Both the position numbers and the translations under genes were made by a program. Below are positions 9,640-17,575 of a stretch of 42,002 bases of DNA, piece after piece. Each line of letters starts with the position of its first letter. Within the stretch, counting starts at the first letter, position 1. Location: the NCBI GenBank assembly GCA_016931415.1, contig JAFGEW010000023.1:1-42002 (forward strand), written 5' to 3'. Origin of the DNA: Verrucomicrobiota bacterium. Its GTDB lineage: Bacteria > Auribacterota > JABMQX01 > JAFGEW01. The notes under the pieces were generated by a model. The model had not been told where the DNA came from, ran no database searches, and saw only the letters and a program-made list of their open reading frames with translations.

Positions 9640-10932
9640 ATGAGGCTCTATCACGCATTCCTCCTTGCGATGTTCGTCTCCTGGGTTGCGCCCCCGTGTG
9701 TGCAGAGCCAAGACGCCGCCGTTGATGAGAGAAACTCTGTCGCAGACAACGTCGCTGGCGATGCGAGTGAAGAGACGCCGGCGACCGACGGGGAGGCCTC
9801 GAGTAAGCCGGGATCGGAGACGGAGACGGACGAGCGCCTGAGCAAGCTTGTCGAGCAGGCAGCACGGGAGCGGAAGAACAGGGAGTATGAGGAGGCCATC
9901 AAGCTGCTGGACCAGGTTCTGGCGCAATCCGCCGGGCACGCGAAGGTGACCAAGGATGCGCTCTACGCCCGTGCCTTGAGCTACCTCGCCGTGTACCGCT
10001 ACCCTGAAGCGACGGCCGATGTCGAGCGCGCCATCGAAATCGATCCGCAGACAAGGGACTACGCCTACACGCGGGGCGTCATCGCCAGAGACACGGGCAA
10101 CTTGGACGAGGCGCTCACGTGGTTCGGCAAGGCGCTGGGCGGTAACCGCTTTCACTCCGAAGCGCTGCGCGCGAGGATCAAAGTCTACCGCGAGCGCGGT
10201 AACTACGACGCCATGTTGCAGGACTGTGAGTGGCTCAGGAAACATGAGCCGACGGCACGTGAGATGATCTACCGCGCTCAGGCGCTGCTCGGGCTCGGCC
10301 GACTCGACGAGGCGCTTGAACGGTGCACCAAGGTTCTTGTTGCCGGCAAGGAGGGCGACCGCGAGGGGTGGCACTACGTGACGCGTGCGGACGTCCACCT
10401 CGCGCTCGGCAAACCCAAGGAAGCGTACTACGATCTGGCATACGCGACGGCGAAGTACTTCCCAACGCGTGAGGCGCTGGTCAAGCTCGCCGAGTTTTTC
10501 ATGGAGATTGAGCCCGACCTTCATGAGGCGATCGCCTACTGGACGGCGCTGATCGAGGTGAAGCGCTTCCACGAGCCGGAGACGGTGCCGGAAGACAAGC
10601 GCCACGAGCCGGCCGTTGCGCGGCTCCGGCGTGGGCAGGCATACATGCGTCTCGACAAGAAGCGTTTTGCCAAGAACGCGCTGGCGGACTTCACGAGGTA
10701 TATCGTGCTCGAGCCCGGCGACGCGACCGGCTATGCCGAGCGTGCCCGCGTCCACATCCTGCTCCGTCGTGATGCAGAGGCCGAAGCCGATCTCGTCAAG
10801 GCCCTCCAGCTCGACGAGGGGAACGAGGAGTATACGAAGGAGCTCGAGCAGCTCAGGCGCGGCGCGTCGGGCGCCGCTCCGGAAGAGAGCGGCGCGCACA
10901 CACCATCCGGGAATGGGGGAGAAGGACAATGA
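9640..10932 (+). CDS. Secreted tetratricopeptide-repeat protein
   Basis: The start at ATG 9640 (430 residues) is taken because a signal peptide follows at once (MRLYHAFLLAMFVSWVAPPCVQSQ) and AGAGAGG precedes it. The open frame extends much further upstream but there overlaps the methyltransferase. After an acidic low-complexity linker (about residues 25-65), TPR units run from about 70 to 410 (for example YARALSYLAVYRYPEATADVERAIEIDP and YTRGVIARDTGNLDEALTWFGKAL). There is no enzymatic domain. Its stop overlaps the next ATG by ATGA, so it is translationally coupled to a second TPR protein of similar design. Likely a periplasmic scaffold; partners are unknown. Confidence 0.8.
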   Translation: MRLYHAFLLAMFVSWVAPPCVQSQDAAVDERNSVADNVAGDASEETPATDGEASSKPGSETETDERLSKLVEQAARERKNREYEEAIKLLDQVLAQSAGHAKVTKDALYARALSYLAVYRYPEATADVERAIEIDPQTRDYAYTRGVIARDTGNLDEALTWFGKALGGNRFHSEALRARIKVYRERGNYDAMLQDCEWLRKHEPTAREMIYRAQALLGLGRLDEALERCTKVLVAGKEGDREGWHYVTRADVHLALGKPKEAYYDLAYATAKYFPTREALVKLAEFFMEIEPDLHEAIAYWTALIEVKRFHEPETVPEDKRHEPAVARLRRGQAYMRLDKKRFAKNALADFTRYIVLEPGDATGYAERARVHILLRRDAEAEADLVKALQLDEGNEEYTKELEQLRRGASGAAPEESGAHTPSGNGGEGQ

Positions 10933-12032
10933 AGCGTGTGGCGATTCTCGCAGGACTGACGATGCTCGTACTGGTCTGTGTGCAGCCGGCGGGGGGGCAG
11001 GACGTGGGTGCCGCGGTCGCTGAGGCGGAAGCGCTGCTCGCGAACGGGCAGTTCGACGCCGCGCTCGACTCTGCGAACAAGGCCGTCCGCGCCAGCGGAT
11101 CGGATCCCGAGGCCTACCTGTGCCGGTTCCGTGTCTACGTGGCGCGCGCCCAGGACGAGGATGCGCTTGTTGACATCAGCCGCGCCATCACGCTCGCAGC
11201 GGGGAATCCGAAGTACCTCGCGGCGCGCGCTGAGCTGCGTCTCGATCGTGGCGAGTATACGTCGGCGCTCAAGGATCTCGACGCCGCCATCGCCGCCGAC
11301 GACGCCTTCACGCCCGCCTACCGGTTCCGCGCGCGGGCCAACCTGGGCGCGCGGCGTCCCGATGCTGCGATCGAGGACGCCGACACGGCCGTGATTCTCA
11401 CCCCCGATGACGGCGAGGCGTACGTGGTCCGGGGCGGCATACGCGCGGCCCGGGGTGAGACCGCGGCGGCTCGGGGCGACTACGTCAAGGCCACCGAGCT
11501 GTTGCCGGAGAATGCCGTCGCGTGGTGCGGTCTCGGCGTGTCCGAGCTGGCCCGGGGCGAACATGAGGCGGCCGTCAAGGCGCTCGATATGGCGATTGCG
11601 CTCAACCCACATTGCACCATGGCCTACGTCAAACGCGCTGAGGCGCGGCTCGGGACAGGCCAGGAATCGCTCGTCGAGCCGGCGATGGAGGACCTCGGCA
11701 AGGCGCTCGAACTGAACGGCGCGTGCGCCCCGGCTCGCTATCTACGCGCCACGGTCGAGCGCCAGCGGGAGGACTATGCGGGCGCGGTGGCCGACCTGCG
11801 GATGGCCATGGCGCTCGAGCCTGGCAACGCCGCCTATCGCGCGCTGTGGGACACCATCCACCGCGACGACAGTACACGGCTCATGGACGAGGCGGAAGGT
11901 TTCCTCAACGACGGGGAGTTCGGCGAGGCGGCCGCACGGGTACGCAAGGCACTCGAGATCGCCCCGGCGAGTAGGGCGTTTCACGAGGCACTGCTCATCA
12001 TCGAGGTGCAACGCGAGAGAAGCGGCACGTAG
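10929..12032 (+). CDS. Secreted tetratricopeptide-repeat protein, second of a coupled pair
   Basis: A 367-residue protein beginning with a signal peptide (MKRVAILAGLTMLVLVCVQPAGGQ, cleavage likely near residue 23). Nearly the whole mature part consists of TPR units of about 34 residues (for example ARAELRLDRGEYTSALKDLDAAIAAD and AWCGLGVSELARGEHEAAVKALDMAIALNP). The ATG overlaps the stop of the upstream TPR gene (ATGA), and GGGGGAGAAGG lies just before it. The two are diverged relatives, probably from an old tandem duplication. It converges with the minus-strand lipoprotein gene, with 32 bases between the stops. No catalytic motif is seen. Confidence 0.8.
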   Translation: MKRVAILAGLTMLVLVCVQPAGGQDVGAAVAEAEALLANGQFDAALDSANKAVRASGSDPEAYLCRFRVYVARAQDEDALVDISRAITLAAGNPKYLAARAELRLDRGEYTSALKDLDAAIAADDAFTPAYRFRARANLGARRPDAAIEDADTAVILTPDDGEAYVVRGGIRAARGETAAARGDYVKATELLPENAVAWCGLGVSELARGEHEAAVKALDMAIALNPHCTMAYVKRAEARLGTGQESLVEPAMEDLGKALELNGACAPARYLRATVERQREDYAGAVADLRMAMALEPGNAAYRALWDTIHRDDSTRLMDEAEGFLNDGEFGEAAARVRKALEIAPASRAFHEALLIIEVQRERSGT

Positions 12033-12064
12033 ACCGGGCCTGCGAAGTCCCGGTGGGCGTCCCT

Positions 12065-12694
12065 CTACTGCCGCGGCGGGCCCTGGATCTCGAGAAGCTG
12101 CTGCTCGGCGAGCGCGGCGTAGGGGGTGTCGGCGTACTCGTTCTTGACGCGCTCGAGGATGGCGACGGCTTCGCCCCCGCGAAACTGCTGCTTCTTGAGT
12201 ACGCCCTGCCTGTAGAGATCGCGTGCCTGCCATCTCCTCGACACGACGGCAGCCCTCTTGGAGGCTTCGTCGCGTTTCGCCTCGATGTGTTCGTGGATCC
12301 ACTGGAGCCGCGCGTAGGCCTCCTCATAGCGTTCGACGCGGATGTCCGAGAGCTCCTCAGCCTGCCGGAACACTTCGTCGGGGAGGCCGTTCTTCTTGTA
12401 GGCGATGGACTTGAACTCGATCTCCTTGTACTTCTTCGCGAGCTCGTCGAGCTGTGTCCAGGCCGCGTCGTACTCGCCGCGCGCGACCATATCCTTGATC
12501 TGCTGATACTCGCGCTCGCCCGTCTCCTGCGTGGTCTCGATCGTCTTGCGATCCTGCTTGAGTTCGGCTTGCTCCTTCTGCAGCTCGCGTTCCTGCTCAC
12601 GCGTGCTCTTGCGGCAACCGGGCGCTAGGCCGACTGCGACGGCGAGAAGACAGGCAGCCGCGGTCCCGGCAGCGCGCATGCAGGAGTTCCTCAT
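12065..12694 (-). CDS. Lipoprotein with coiled-coil and TPR-like helices
   Basis: The start at 12694 gives 209 residues with a lipoprotein signal (MRNSCMRAAGTAAACLLAVAVGLAPGC, lipobox LAPGC). An upstream in-frame ATG at 12727 would put a polar stretch before the signal and is rejected. The mature part opens with a charged coiled coil (EQERELQKEQAELKQDRKTIETTQE) and continues with helices that resemble degenerate TPRs, ending in YADTPYAALAEQQLLEIQ, a form common in outer-membrane assembly and tol-associated TPR lipoproteins such as YbgF/BamD-like proteins. Orthology to any of these is not established. It is the last gene of the minus-strand group after the aconitase. Confidence 0.68.
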   Translation of the reverse strand: MRNSCMRAAGTAAACLLAVAVGLAPGCRKSTREQERELQKEQAELKQDRKTIETTQETGEREYQQIKDMVARGEYDAAWTQLDELAKKYKEIEFKSIAYKKNGLPDEVFRQAEELSDIRVERYEEAYARLQWIHEHIEAKRDEASKRAAVVSRRWQARDLYRQGVLKKQQFRGGEAVAILERVKNEYADTPYAALAEQQLLEIQGPPRQ

Positions 12695-12796
12695 ACTGCT
12701 CTCGACCTCGTGTGTGTTCCGTTCCATGCGTCTCGCAATGCGCCTATCCCGACACGATGTCCCGGACAGGCGGAGGCATGCCCGCGGGCAAGCGGT

Positions 12797-13186
12797 TCAC
12801 GGCGCGACCTCCTTGATCTGGTGCGCCAGATCCCTGGCGTTGGACGGCATATGGTAGAGGCGCCGCCCCTCGCTTTGGCACACTGGGCAGAGGATTTCCT
12901 CGCCGGGCGCCGTCTCTCCGGTATCGACGGGAAAGATCGTACCGCAGTCGGGGTCTACGCACTGGTAGGCCAGGTAGGCGGCCTTCTCCCCGCACTCAGG
13001 GCACACGTACGGCGCACCGCCCGTGCCGCCGCGCAGATCGACCTCGAACACGTTCTGGCACCGCTCGCATACCACAACCTCGTCGCGAGTGGGTGGCTCC
13101 GTGTCGAAGATGCGAGTGTAGACGAGAACACCCGCACCAATGACAGCCAGGAGGACGAAGATCGCGATTGCCAGTTGCCTGCCCAT
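12797..13186 (-). CDS. Membrane-anchored double zinc-ribbon protein
   Basis: 129 residues: one N-terminal membrane helix (LAIAIFVLLAVIGAGVLVYT, about residues 5-24), then a cytoplasmic or periplasmic domain with four Cys-x2/4-Cys knuckles (CERC, CPEC, CVDPDC, CPVC), enough for two zinc ribbons. It starts 29 bases after the aconitase stop on the same strand and is probably cotranscribed with it. Function unknown. Such small rubredoxin- or zinc-ribbon-like anchors are usually protein-interaction modules. Confidence 0.65.
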   Translation of the reverse strand: MGRQLAIAIFVLLAVIGAGVLVYTRIFDTEPPTRDEVVVCERCQNVFEVDLRGGTGGAPYVCPECGEKAAYLAYQCVDPDCGTIFPVDTGETAPGEEILCPVCQSEGRRLYHMPSNARDLAHQIKEVAP

Positions 13187-13215
13187 GCGTTCTCAATGCC
13201 GCGTGCGGCGGCGCG

Positions 13216-15147
13216 TCATGTCGCGGCGCTCTTGGTGTAGTTCAGCAATCCGCCGGCCAGGATGATGTCGGCCTCGCGCCGCGTCAACGGCAGCCTGACG
13301 TCAAACGAGGCGTTGCGCGTTATGTTGCGCACGGTGAGCGCACCGCGGTTCTGCACGAGCGCGTCTCGCACGCCTTCGATCTCGATCCGGTCGCCTTGCT
13401 CAATGTCATTATAGCCGGTCTCGCTCGCAAACTCCATCGGCAGGATGCCAACATTGACGAGGTTCGAGCGGTGGATGCGCGCAAAGCCCTTTGCCAGCAC
13501 ACCCTGGACGCCGAGCGCCATCGGCGCCAGTGCCGCGTGCTCGCGGCTCGAGCCCTGGCCGTAGTTCATGCCGCCGACGATGAAGCTTGTGCCCGCTCGG
13601 CGGGCGCGCTCGGCGAACGTCGGATCGACGTTGACAAAGACGAAGCTCGACATCGCCGGGATGTTCGAGCGCAGCGGGAGGATCCTGGCCCCCGCCGGCA
13701 TGATGTGGTCCGTCGTGATATTGTCCTCGACCTTGAGCAGCACCTCGCCGCGCACCGTGTCGGCCACCGGCGCGCGCGTCGGGCAGGGCTTGATGTTCGG
13801 GCCGCGGACAATCTCGACTCGCTCGGGATGCTCGCTCGGCGCGAGCACCATGCTGTCGTCGACGAGAAAACGCTCCGGTTTTTCGACGTGCGGCGGCTCG
13901 CCGAGTTCCCGCGGGTCGGCAATCTCGCCCTTGAGCGCCGCGGCGGTGCAGACTTCGACGCTGCACAGATACGCCTGCGCCGTCGGGCTGCCGGTGCGGC
14001 CGCGGAAGTTGCGGTTGAACGAGCGGAGCGTTACGGCGTTGGTCGGCGGCGTCTGGCCCATGCCGATGCACGGGCCGCAGGCTGACTCGAGGACGCGCGC
14101 GCCTGCCTTGACGATGTCGGCCAGTCCGCCCGAACGCGCGATCATCTCCAGGACCTGGCGCGAGCCAGGCGAGACGGTCATGCTGACGCCCGCATGGAGC
14201 GTCTTCCCGCGAAGCATGCCGGCCATGGTCATGAGGTCCTGATACGACGAGTTGGTGCAACTGCCGACGCAGACCTGCGCACACCCGGTGCCCGCAACGT
14301 CGCGCACGGGCACGACGTTGTCGGGGCTGTGCGGCTTTGCGATGAGCGGCTCGAGCGCATCGAGGTTGACCGTGAGCGACTCGTCGTAGGCCGCGTCGGG
14401 ATCGGCCGCGAACGGCGTCCAGTCCTGCTCGCGCTGCTGGGCGCGCAGGAAGTCGCGCGTCACCTCGTCGCTGGGAAAGATCGAGGTTGTGGCGCCCAGC
14501 TCGGCGCCCATGTTGGTGATCGTCGCGCGCTCGGGCACGCCGAGCGTGGCTACGCCCGGCCCGGCGTACTCGATGACCTTGCCGACGCCGCCCTTGACCG
14601 TGAGCCGGCGCAGGAGTTCGAGGATGACGTCTTTGGCCGACACCCACGGCTGGAGCCGGCCCGTGAGCTCGACGCGCATGACCTTGGGCATCGTGAGGTG
14701 AAACGCGCCGCCGCCCATGGCGACGGCCACCTCGAGGCCGCCGGCGCCAATGGCGATCATGCCCAGACCGCCGCCCGTCGGCGTATGGCTGTCCGAGCCG
14801 AGCAGCGTCTTGCCCGGCGCGCCGAAGCGCTCGAGGTGCACCTGGTGGCAGATGCCGTTGCCCGGCCGCGAGAACAGGATGCCGTACTTGGCCGCGATGG
14901 ACTGGAGATAGCGGTGGTCGTCGGCGTTCTCGGTGCCGGTCTGGAGCATGTTGTGATCGACGTAGCTGACCGAGAGCTCGGTCTTGACGTGCGGGATGCC
15001 CAGCGATTCAAACTGGAGGTAGGCCATTGTGCCCGTCGCGTCCTGGGTGAGCGTCTGGTCGATGCGGATCGAGATCGGCTCGCCCGCGCCCAGGTGGCCC
15101 GAGGCGAGATGTGCGCCGATGACCTTCTGCATCAGGTTCTGACCCAT
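13216..15147 (-). CDS. Aconitate hydratase, short Aquifex-type
   Basis: A cytosolic [4Fe-4S] enzyme interconverting citrate and isocitrate in the TCA cycle. 643 residues is shorter than AcnA or AcnB (about 860-900) and matches the 'putative aconitase, Aquifex family' class. Cluster cysteines are clear: one in CVGSCTNSSY (about residue 298) and two in ESACGPCIGMG (about 357-360). Other signatures are TGTMAYLQFE, GSDSHTPTGGGLGMIAIGAGG (about 115-137), the swivel-domain stretch DNITTDHIMPAG and GMNYGQGSSREHAALAP. A ferredoxin gene lies 124 bases upstream and a zinc-ribbon gene follows, all on the minus strand. A homoaconitase or isopropylmalate isomerase role is less likely, because both domains are in one chain with the aconitase motif set. 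Confidence 0.92.
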   Translation of the reverse strand: MGQNLMQKVIGAHLASGHLGAGEPISIRIDQTLTQDATGTMAYLQFESLGIPHVKTELSVSYVDHNMLQTGTENADDHRYLQSIAAKYGILFSRPGNGICHQVHLERFGAPGKTLLGSDSHTPTGGGLGMIAIGAGGLEVAVAMGGGAFHLTMPKVMRVELTGRLQPWVSAKDVILELLRRLTVKGGVGKVIEYAGPGVATLGVPERATITNMGAELGATTSIFPSDEVTRDFLRAQQREQDWTPFAADPDAAYDESLTVNLDALEPLIAKPHSPDNVVPVRDVAGTGCAQVCVGSCTNSSYQDLMTMAGMLRGKTLHAGVSMTVSPGSRQVLEMIARSGGLADIVKAGARVLESACGPCIGMGQTPPTNAVTLRSFNRNFRGRTGSPTAQAYLCSVEVCTAAALKGEIADPRELGEPPHVEKPERFLVDDSMVLAPSEHPERVEIVRGPNIKPCPTRAPVADTVRGEVLLKVEDNITTDHIMPAGARILPLRSNIPAMSSFVFVNVDPTFAERARRAGTSFIVGGMNYGQGSSREHAALAPMALGVQGVLAKGFARIHRSNLVNVGILPMEFASETGYNDIEQGDRIEIEGVRDALVQNRGALTVRNITRNASFDVRLPLTRREADIILAGGLLNYTKSAAT

Positions 15148-15271
15148 GACCTTGAACTCCTTCGCATCGCACGCCGCGCCGGAGCCGGCGCGGTGCTACG
15201 CCGGTGGAGAACAACAGAGGCGGCCTGTATGCTCCAGGCCGCCTCGATAACGCTTCGAACGAGCGATGGAC

Positions 15272-15475
15272 TCACGACTCGCTGTACTTGATCACCGCCT
15301 CGGGGCAGTCCTCGGCCGCTTCTCGGATCGCGTCCTCGTTCTCCTCGAGATCGGCGCCTGAGACCACCTTGGCCGTATCGGCATCCTCATCGAGCTCGAA
15401 AACCTCGGGACACGTGTCGGCGCACAGGCCGCACATGGTGCACCCTTCATCGATCCATACCCGGGTGATTGCCAT
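15272..15475 (-). CDS. Single-cluster ferredoxin
   Basis: A 67-residue electron carrier with the start at 15475, where GAGGAGA precedes ATG at good spacing. Cysteines occur at 12, 15, 18 and 22 (CTMCGLCADTC) and at 57 (CPEAVI). Cys12, 15, 18 and 57 are the expected ligands of one [4Fe-4S] cluster, while the second cluster site of 2[4Fe-4S] ferredoxins is lost, as in Thermotoga- or Desulfovibrio-type monocluster ferredoxins. The protein is highly acidic. Its partners are not shown by context; it lies between lexA and the aconitase gene with its own likely promoter. Confidence 0.92.
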   Translation of the reverse strand: MAITRVWIDEGCTMCGLCADTCPEVFELDEDADTAKVVSGADLEENEDAIREAAEDCPEAVIKYSES

Positions 15476-15545
15476 CTGCCGTTCTCCTCTACGAATGGCG
15501 TTGCTGTCGTCCCGCCGCGGCCTGCCGCGGCACCTTCGAGCGCGC

Positions 15546-15573
15546 ATCTTACCAACTCGCACGGGCGGGGCAA
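15546..15573 (-). promoter_or_regulatory. Candidate promoter for the ferredoxin-aconitase group
   Basis: On the minus strand: TTGCCC (15573-15568), 16-base spacer, TAAGAT (15551-15546). It lies about 70 bases upstream of the ferredoxin ATG, and nothing else is seen in the 202 bases between the ferredoxin gene and lexA. Confidence 0.45.
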
Positions 15574-15677
15574 ACCACATTTTTCGGCCGATGCGCCGAT
15601 CACCGTCCGTGCCGCGACGACGGCGGAGGAGGCCCGGAATCTCCACGCCCTCTGCGATCTCTGGGTCGGACCCTGTC

Positions 15678-16292
15678 CTAATACTTGCGCAGGATGCCGA
15701 TCACGATGCCCTGGATCCGCAGGTCGTCTCTCTTCTTGTCGAGGTAGATAGGCTCCATCTCGGGGTTCGCGGGCTGGAGCCGGATGCGGCTGCCCTCGTC
15801 GAAGTACTTCTTGAGCGTGACATCGGTGCCGTTGAGTAGCGCGACGACGGTCTGGCCGTTCTGGGCCGTTTGGCGTTCCTCAATGATGACGAAATCGCCG
15901 TCGCGGATCTGCTCGTCGATCATCGAGTTGCCGCGCACCTTGAGCACGTACGTGTGGCCGGCGCCAAGCAGTTCCTCGGGCAGCCCGATGCGTTCCTCTT
16001 CAGCGATGGCCTCGATCGGCTCGCCGGCAGCGATCGTGCCGACGAGCGGCACCTCGACCACGCCGCCGCGGTTGAAGTCCGTCGTCGGCATCAGCTCGAT
16101 CGAGCGGCTTTGGTTCGGCTCGCGCCGGATCACGCGCTTGCGCTCGAGCGTGAGCAGGTGCTTGTGCACCGTCGCAAGCGATCCCAGGTTGAAGTGCCGG
16201 CGGATCTCGTCGATACTCGGCGCGTAGCCGTAGTTCTCGATGTGTTCGGTCAGGTAGTCGAGGATCTGCTTCTGTCGCCTTGTGAGGTACAT
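15678..16292 (-). CDS. lexA: LexA repressor, SOS response regulator
   Basis: 204 residues, starting MYLTRRQKQILDYL at 16292. The longer frame to 16361 adds a non-conserved leader and is rejected. LexA represses DNA-repair genes and cleaves itself when RecA filaments form. The N-terminal winged helix (about 1-70) includes YGYAPSIDEIRRHFNLGSLATVHKHLLTLERKRVI. The cleavage site is not a canonical Ala-Gly: the nearest candidate is the AAGEP stretch (VPLVGTIAAGEPIEA), as in other LexAs. The S24 domain carries the catalytic Ser in VRGNSMIDEQIRDGDFVIIE and the Lys in GQTVVALLNGTDVTLKKYF. It is transcribed divergently from the LysM lipoprotein gene, and a palindrome lies within its promoter. Confidence 0.95.
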   Translation of the reverse strand: MYLTRRQKQILDYLTEHIENYGYAPSIDEIRRHFNLGSLATVHKHLLTLERKRVIRREPNQSRSIELMPTTDFNRGGVVEVPLVGTIAAGEPIEAIAEEERIGLPEELLGAGHTYVLKVRGNSMIDEQIRDGDFVIIEERQTAQNGQTVVALLNGTDVTLKKYFDEGSRIRLQPANPEMEPIYLDKKRDDLRIQGIVIGILRKY

Positions 16293-16367
16293 GGCTCCGG
16301 TCCCCCGAGCGTGGTGTGACCCGATCTGCTGGATCGGCGTTGTTGGTACCTCCGATGTCACGCCATA

Positions 16368-16396
16368 GTGTTAGGCGAAAGTTCAGCGAACGTCAA
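16368..16396 (-). promoter_or_regulatory. lexA promoter with candidate LexA operator
   Basis: On the minus strand: TTGACG (16396-16391), a 17-base spacer, and TAACAC (16373-16368). The palindrome GTTCGCTGAAC (16391-16381 on this strand) lies just after the -35. Related GTTC/GAAC half-sites with a short spacer are used by LexA in several phyla, so autorepression is plausible. The three-base spacer differs from the four-base spacer of known GAAC-N4-GTTC or TGTTC-N4-GAACA boxes. Confidence 0.4.
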
Positions 16397-16406
16397 GCCA
16401 AAAAGA

Positions 16407-16434
16407 TTGCCGTTTTTGCCTTTCCTTTGATAGC
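16407..16434 (+). promoter_or_regulatory. Weak candidate promoter for the LysM lipoprotein gene
   Basis: TTGCCG (16407-16412) followed at 16 bases by GATAGC (16429-16434), 31 bases before the chosen start. The -35 matches others in this window, but the -10 is poor. Confidence 0.28.
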
Positions 16435-16465
16435 CTCGGACGGGAGATTCCGGAAGGGACCTGTG

Positions 16466-17575
16466 GTGGATCTGCGCAGCATACGCTCGGTTGGCCGGGC
16501 CGCGTTTGTGGCCGCTTGTGCTGCCCTGCTCGTCGCCGGGCCGGGCTGCGCGAAGCGCAATGGGGCCAAGTCGACGACGATCATGGGCGACGCCGAGGAG
16601 GCTCTGGCCGCCGGCAACATCGGGCGCGCCGTCAGTTGCCTCGAGAAGGAGATCGAGCTCAACCCGAGGAACCCGGCCCCGTATCTGCGCCTCGCCCTTG
16701 TCTACGAGCACATCTACAAGGACCCGAAGAAAGCCGACGCCCAGTACGGCCGCTACCTCGGGATCGAGACGAGCGAGGCGAAGCGCGAGATGGTCGAGCG
16801 CTGGCGCCGCGACCTCGGGACCGCCGCGGGCGCCGGCGACCTGCCGATGCTGCCCGAGGACGGGGTCGCCGGCGATACCTCGCTTGCCCGCCAGCTCGAC
16901 GAGGCGCGACGCAAGCTGCGCGAGACCGAGAAGGCCCGCGACGGGTTCGCGCAGAAGCTCATCGCCCTCGAGAGCGTGCAGGACCAGCTCAAGCAGAGCC
17001 AGGCGACGGTGAGCCGCATCAAGGCCGAGCTCGGGACGCTCAAGGCAGGCATCGAGGCGCGCGACACCTCGCTTGCCGAACTCCAGGAGGCCTACGACAG
17101 TCTCAAGGCGCAGGGGGACACGGCCCAAAGCACCTCGACGGGCGAGATTGCCCGGCTCGAACGGCAGATCGCGGACCTCGACGCGCAAAACAAGACCCTC
17201 TCGGCCCGCAATGCGGAGCTCGAGGACGAGCAGAGCCGCGCCGGACGTCGCACGCTGAACGACAAGCTCGACGAAGCGCGCACCGCGCTCAAGGCCGCCG
17301 AGAAGCAGAACGAGCAGTACGCGCGCCGCATCCGCGAGCTCGAGGCGCGCGTGGTCCAGCTCGAAAGCGGTTCCAGCGCGGCGACCACGATCACGGGGGA
17401 TGCCAGGGCGCACGTGGTCAGAGAGGGCGAGACGCTCAGGACGATCTCGCTCAAGTACTTCGGCACGAAGGACCGGTGGCGCGAGATCTACGACGCCAAC
17501 CGCGACGTGCTGCCCGATCCCGACCACGTCCGGGTCGGGCAGAAACTCATCATCCCGGCGAGCGGCTCCCGATGA
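16466..17575 (+). CDS. Lipoprotein with TPR, coiled coil and C-terminal LysM domain
   Basis: 369 residues from GTG 16466 (an adjacent GTG at 16463 is equally possible); GGAAGGGA precedes both. A lipoprotein signal is seen (VAACAALLVAGPGC). A TPR-like pair follows (ALAAGNIGRAVSCLEKEIELNP), then a long coiled coil (about residues 145-300, heptads such as LRETEKARDGFAQKLIALESVQDQL). The C-terminal LysM motif (HVVREGETLRTISLKYFGTKDRWREIYDANRDVL..VGQKLIIP) binds peptidoglycan. The protein probably sits in the outer membrane and grips the cell wall, a division- or envelope-scaffold layout. Its stop codon overlaps the ATG of the next lipoprotein gene, so the two are coupled. Confidence 0.82.
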   Translation: MDLRSIRSVGRAAFVAACAALLVAGPGCAKRNGAKSTTIMGDAEEALAAGNIGRAVSCLEKEIELNPRNPAPYLRLALVYEHIYKDPKKADAQYGRYLGIETSEAKREMVERWRRDLGTAAGAGDLPMLPEDGVAGDTSLARQLDEARRKLRETEKARDGFAQKLIALESVQDQLKQSQATVSRIKAELGTLKAGIEARDTSLAELQEAYDSLKAQGDTAQSTSTGEIARLERQIADLDAQNKTLSARNAELEDEQSRAGRRTLNDKLDEARTALKAAEKQNEQYARRIRELEARVVQLESGSSAATTITGDARAHVVREGETLRTISLKYFGTKDRWREIYDANRDVLPDPDHVRVGQKLIIPASGSR

